Source: Pogostemon cablin
Lineage: Eukaryota; Streptophyta; Magnoliopsida; Lamiales; Lamiaceae
Length of the DNA: 64,000 nt
Direction of reading: 5' to 3'
Assembly (NCBI GenBank): GCA_023678885.1
Contig: CM043012.1
Coordinates: forward strand, 18,698,036-18,762,035
Shown here: in pieces, positions 61,321 to 64,000 of the stretch
Numbering within the stretch: position 1 is the stretch's first letter
How the letters are laid out: each line of letters begins with the position of its first letter
The notes under the pieces: model-generated
Databases searched by the model: none
The model's input: only the letters and a program-made list of their open reading frames with translations
What the model was told of the DNA's origin: nothing
Position numbers and translations under genes: made by a program

Positions 61321-62303
61321 TGTAACAACAAAATTTGTATTTATTAAAATAATAAATACAAAAAAAATTACAAAGATAATCTGATATGGATTGAACTTGA
61401 GAATTTGAGTGAATAGCTTCTATTTATCCTCTGATTCCTCTCTTGAGTTGACTTTTGTTGACTTTATCAACTTTTTGAGTCGGATCTTTGAATGAAGCTT
61501 GTCCGAGCTGTGATTTGAGGCTTTATAACGTATATCCGGAGTCATCGAGCTTTTGTTCAGATCGAACATTGACTTGAAGATTTATTGTGAATTACACCGC
61601 TCAATTTAGTAGAACGTTGACTTCACGGAGAACGCCGAATCGGAAAGGCTTAGCACCTTGATCTCTGACCGGAGGCTGTTTTTTACTTGGAGATGACTTG
61701 AGCTTGACTTGAAGATTTTGAGTGTTCTTGACTTGAAGATCTTCATTTGACTTGGATCTTGATCTTCACTTGATCTTGATCTTTGCTTGACTTGGATCTT
61801 GATCTTGACCTTCACTTGACTTGGATCTTGATCTTCTGATCTTGATCTCTGATCGGAGGTGGCTGGTTGAAAGAACGTCGGATTGGAGGGGCTTAGAATC
61901 TTGATCTCGGATCGAAGACCGTTCTTGACTTGAAGATGTCTGAAGGTCTCATGACTTAAAGATGCTTGAAGAACTCAAGGGAGCACTGCTCGTATTCTTG
62001 ATCTTTTCAGAAGCGCATCTTTAGATATTTTTGGTATGTTTAGAATGAGGATTGAAGGCCCTTATTTATATATAGAGAAAATAACCACTTGAGAGATATT
62101 TTCTCCTTTAAAAGATATGTTGGATTTTTCTCCTTTAATTAAGTCTGCTGGATTGGATAAGACTCAATTATCAATTATTTACTCATTTATTTTAGGAATT
62201 ATTTTATTTAAATTCCTTAATAAATAAATAATTAATTGATAATTATTGCATTAATTTGCCATATATTTTTTATTTAATAGGCAATAAAATTCAGGTGCCT
62301 ACA
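61321..62303 (-). repeat. 3' LTR of a minus-strand LTR retrotransposon
   Basis: Read on the minus strand it starts TGTAGGCACCTGAATTTTA at 62303 and ends TTGTTACA at 61321 (983 bp, TG...CA). It holds a TATA-like region (ctatatataaataaggg near 62070) and clustered cttgatcttgacttggat-type short repeats at about 61690-61860. A polypurine tract lies directly upstream. The partner LTR would be outside the window. Confidence 0.75.
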
Positions 62304-62316
62304 AATGCCCCCTCGC
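62304..62316 (-). other. Polypurine tract
   Basis: On the minus strand GCGAGGGGGCATT abuts the LTR start at 62303, the standard place for second-strand priming. Confidence 0.75.
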
Positions 62317-62519
62317 ATTTTGTTCACGAACGCCTTTGTGTTTAAGTGAATAAATTGTGATACTCTATTATTGCTCTACATTACTGAATTTTATTGTTTG
62401 CCTCACCAACTTGATACGAATAGCTTGAATTATGACTGAACTTAGTAGAGTGCTAAGTTGCCTACATACCTCTTCGCAGAGGATCAAGTTATAACATAGT
62501 TCAAAGGGACATGATTTTG

Positions 62520-63330
62520 TTTGAATGGAGGTGCCGTATATAGTTTATACTCGTGCGATCCAGGAGTAACATGCATATTAGGCTCGTGCGTTAAAGAGTT
62601 TTGAACTTGAATTTGCTGACAATTTATACTCATGTCAATGAGTCAATTTGATTTGTAGAAGTTTATACTCTTCTCAAGGAGTCTTGAACTTGAGTTGGAA
62701 AGTTTAAGCTCTTATCAAGGAGCGTAACATGTAGAGAGTTTCATCTCTTCTCAAGAAAATTTGATTTAAGTGGCATAGTTTAAGCTCGTATCAAGGAGCA
62801 TAACATATAGAGAGTTTCGTCTTTTCTCAAGGAGATTTGATTTGAGTTAGATAGTTTAAACTCATATCATATAGAAAGTTTCATCTCTTCTCAAGGAGAT
62901 TTTATTTAAGTGGGATAATTTAAGCTCGTATCAAGGAGCATAACATATAGAGAGTTTCGTCTCTTCTCAAGGAGGTTTGATTTTAGTTTGATAGTTTAGA
63001 CTCGTATCAAAGGAGTATAACATATGGAGAGTTTTATCTTTTCTCAAGGAGTATAGTTGATTTGAGTGAGATAGTTTAAACTCGTATCAAGGAGCGTTTA
63101 TAGATAGTTTTAGCTCTTATCAATGAGCGTTGACTTGAGAAATTTTAAATAGTTTTAACTCATATCAAGGAGTATAATATGGACAGTTTTTGCTCGTGTC
63201 GAGGAGCATTGACTTGTGAGGATTTTAGATAGTTTTAGCTCATATCAAGGAGCGTAACGTGTTGACAGTTTTGGCTCGTGCTAGGGAGCATTGTGTGTAG
63301 AGAATTTATTCTCTTCCCAAGGAGATTTGA
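62520..63330 (-). repeat. Imperfect tandem repeats in the retrotransposon 3' spacer
   Basis: Units alternate between tagagagtttcatctcttct/caaggagatttgattt and agtttaagctcgtatcaagg. They form a period of roughly 100 bp with drifted, partly shortened copies. The array lies between the gag fragment and the polypurine tract, where pol and the 3' spacer would be. Confidence 0.8.
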
Positions 63331-63334
63331 TTTA

Positions 63335-64000
63335 AGTGAGACAGTTTAAGCTTATATTTCTCCATCGATTAATATAATTGATTGCTGGCTCTTCTTTCCA
63401 CTGTCAAGTATTAGTCAACTCTATCATGCTCATTGTTTTTCGAGTGCTATAGAAGCGATTAAAGAATTCTGTTGCATTTGTCCCTAGTTGTCGATGGAGT
63501 TAGCTTCCAAGTCAATATACTAATCAAAGTCATTTTCTTTCAGTGAGCGGACAAATTGTTTGACCATGTGATCATCAAAGGTTCCAGCATTATTGCATGT
63601 CTCAACAAAGTGTGTTATGTGTTGTCTTGGGTTGTCTTTACCATCAAATTGTTAAAAATTAGGAGGCTGGTAGTCAACTGGCATCTTCAAGCTGTCAACT
63701 CTCTTTGTATATAGCATTTTATAGGCAACAGAAGATTTGGAGCTCTCTTTAAACTTATCTTTTATCGTTTCTAGTACGATATTCTTCAGTTGATTCATAG
63801 GAAGCATTCCATCAGCTGAAATTTGTATCTCTTCCTCAACTGAATTTATTTCAGAAGGATGGTTCTTCGCGGAGTCCTCCTCCTCGTCTTCATCCTCAAC
63901 TCGTTTCTCATTAGCATGGCTAGTTTTGGCATTGGTCATCTTCTCCATTAACTTGAGGATTAACGAACCTTGTTCTTTGCCTTGTTTGACAAGTGCAGAA
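63335..64000 (-). pseudogene. gag fragment of the minus-strand Ty3-type retrotransposon
   Basis: On the minus strand an open frame at 63948-63652 continues, through stops, as the plant gag region with KMPVDYQPPNF, DGKDNPRQHITHFVETCNN, KQFVRSL and then NRFYSTRKTMS and INRWRN down to about 63335. Stops at 63652-63654, in the DW.IDLE segment and in SIDN.GQM each replace a Gln or Trp codon. Coding homology stops next to the tandem array, so pol is absent here. The true gag start may lie beyond the window edge. Confidence 0.8.

Noticed and set aside
62520..63330. Regular repeats considered as a CRISPR-like array
   Set aside because: The context is a plant retrotransposon, the units are long, drifted and contiguous, and there are no unique spacers.

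Overview
The window is eudicot nuclear DNA. It is strongly AT-rich and has intron-rich genes with GT-AG junctions, plant-only families (TGA bZIP, MCTP/FTIP, OEP16, STRUBBELIG-receptor family) and plant transposon families (Stowaway, hAT, Mutator, Tat-type Ty3 LTR elements). I cannot name the species. All gene models were joined by eye from splice signals, reading frame and family resemblance.

Layout. 1-9228 is gene-free, AT-rich and full of small transposons. 9229-14314 (minus) is a complete 11-exon TGA10-type bZIP factor whose last exon lies 1.8 kb from the rest of the gene. 14315-27989 is a 13.7-kb gene-free stretch with microsatellites, MITEs and a Mutator-type foldback MITE. 27990-45637 is a compact gene island: FTIP1-like MCTP (plus, one exon), TBCC-domain protein (plus, 9 exons), chloroplast rhodanese STR9 (minus, 6 exons), OEP16-3/Tim17-family protein (minus, 2 coding exons), CDK5RAP3/C53 (plus, 10 exons) and a decayed STRUBBELIG-receptor-family gene (minus). 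46160-64000 is transposon territory: a 1.3-kb Mutator-like palindrome, a hAT-type element split by a 12.6-kb Tat-type LTR retrotransposon that is itself split by a 2-kb solo LTR, and the 3' half of another LTR retrotransposon on the minus strand.

How the genes relate. They do not form one pathway. From memory of Arabidopsis, TGA10, FTIP1, CDK5RAP3 and SRF2 lie together on chromosome 5 (At5g06820-06850), while TBCC, STR9 and OEP16-3 lie together on chromosome 2 (At2g42210-42230). Here both sets are interleaved, which looks like the ancestral order before duplicate loss separated them.

Most notable: the interleaved synteny; the nested transposons dated by exact target-site duplications; a long antisense ORF in the Tat element; a perfect TGACGTCA box next to the LTR TATA box; a GC-AG intron inside the bZIP-coding region; three shuffled ATG8-binding motifs in C53; and a receptor-kinase pseudogene with a mostly open kinase half. 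I found no clearly new biological system.
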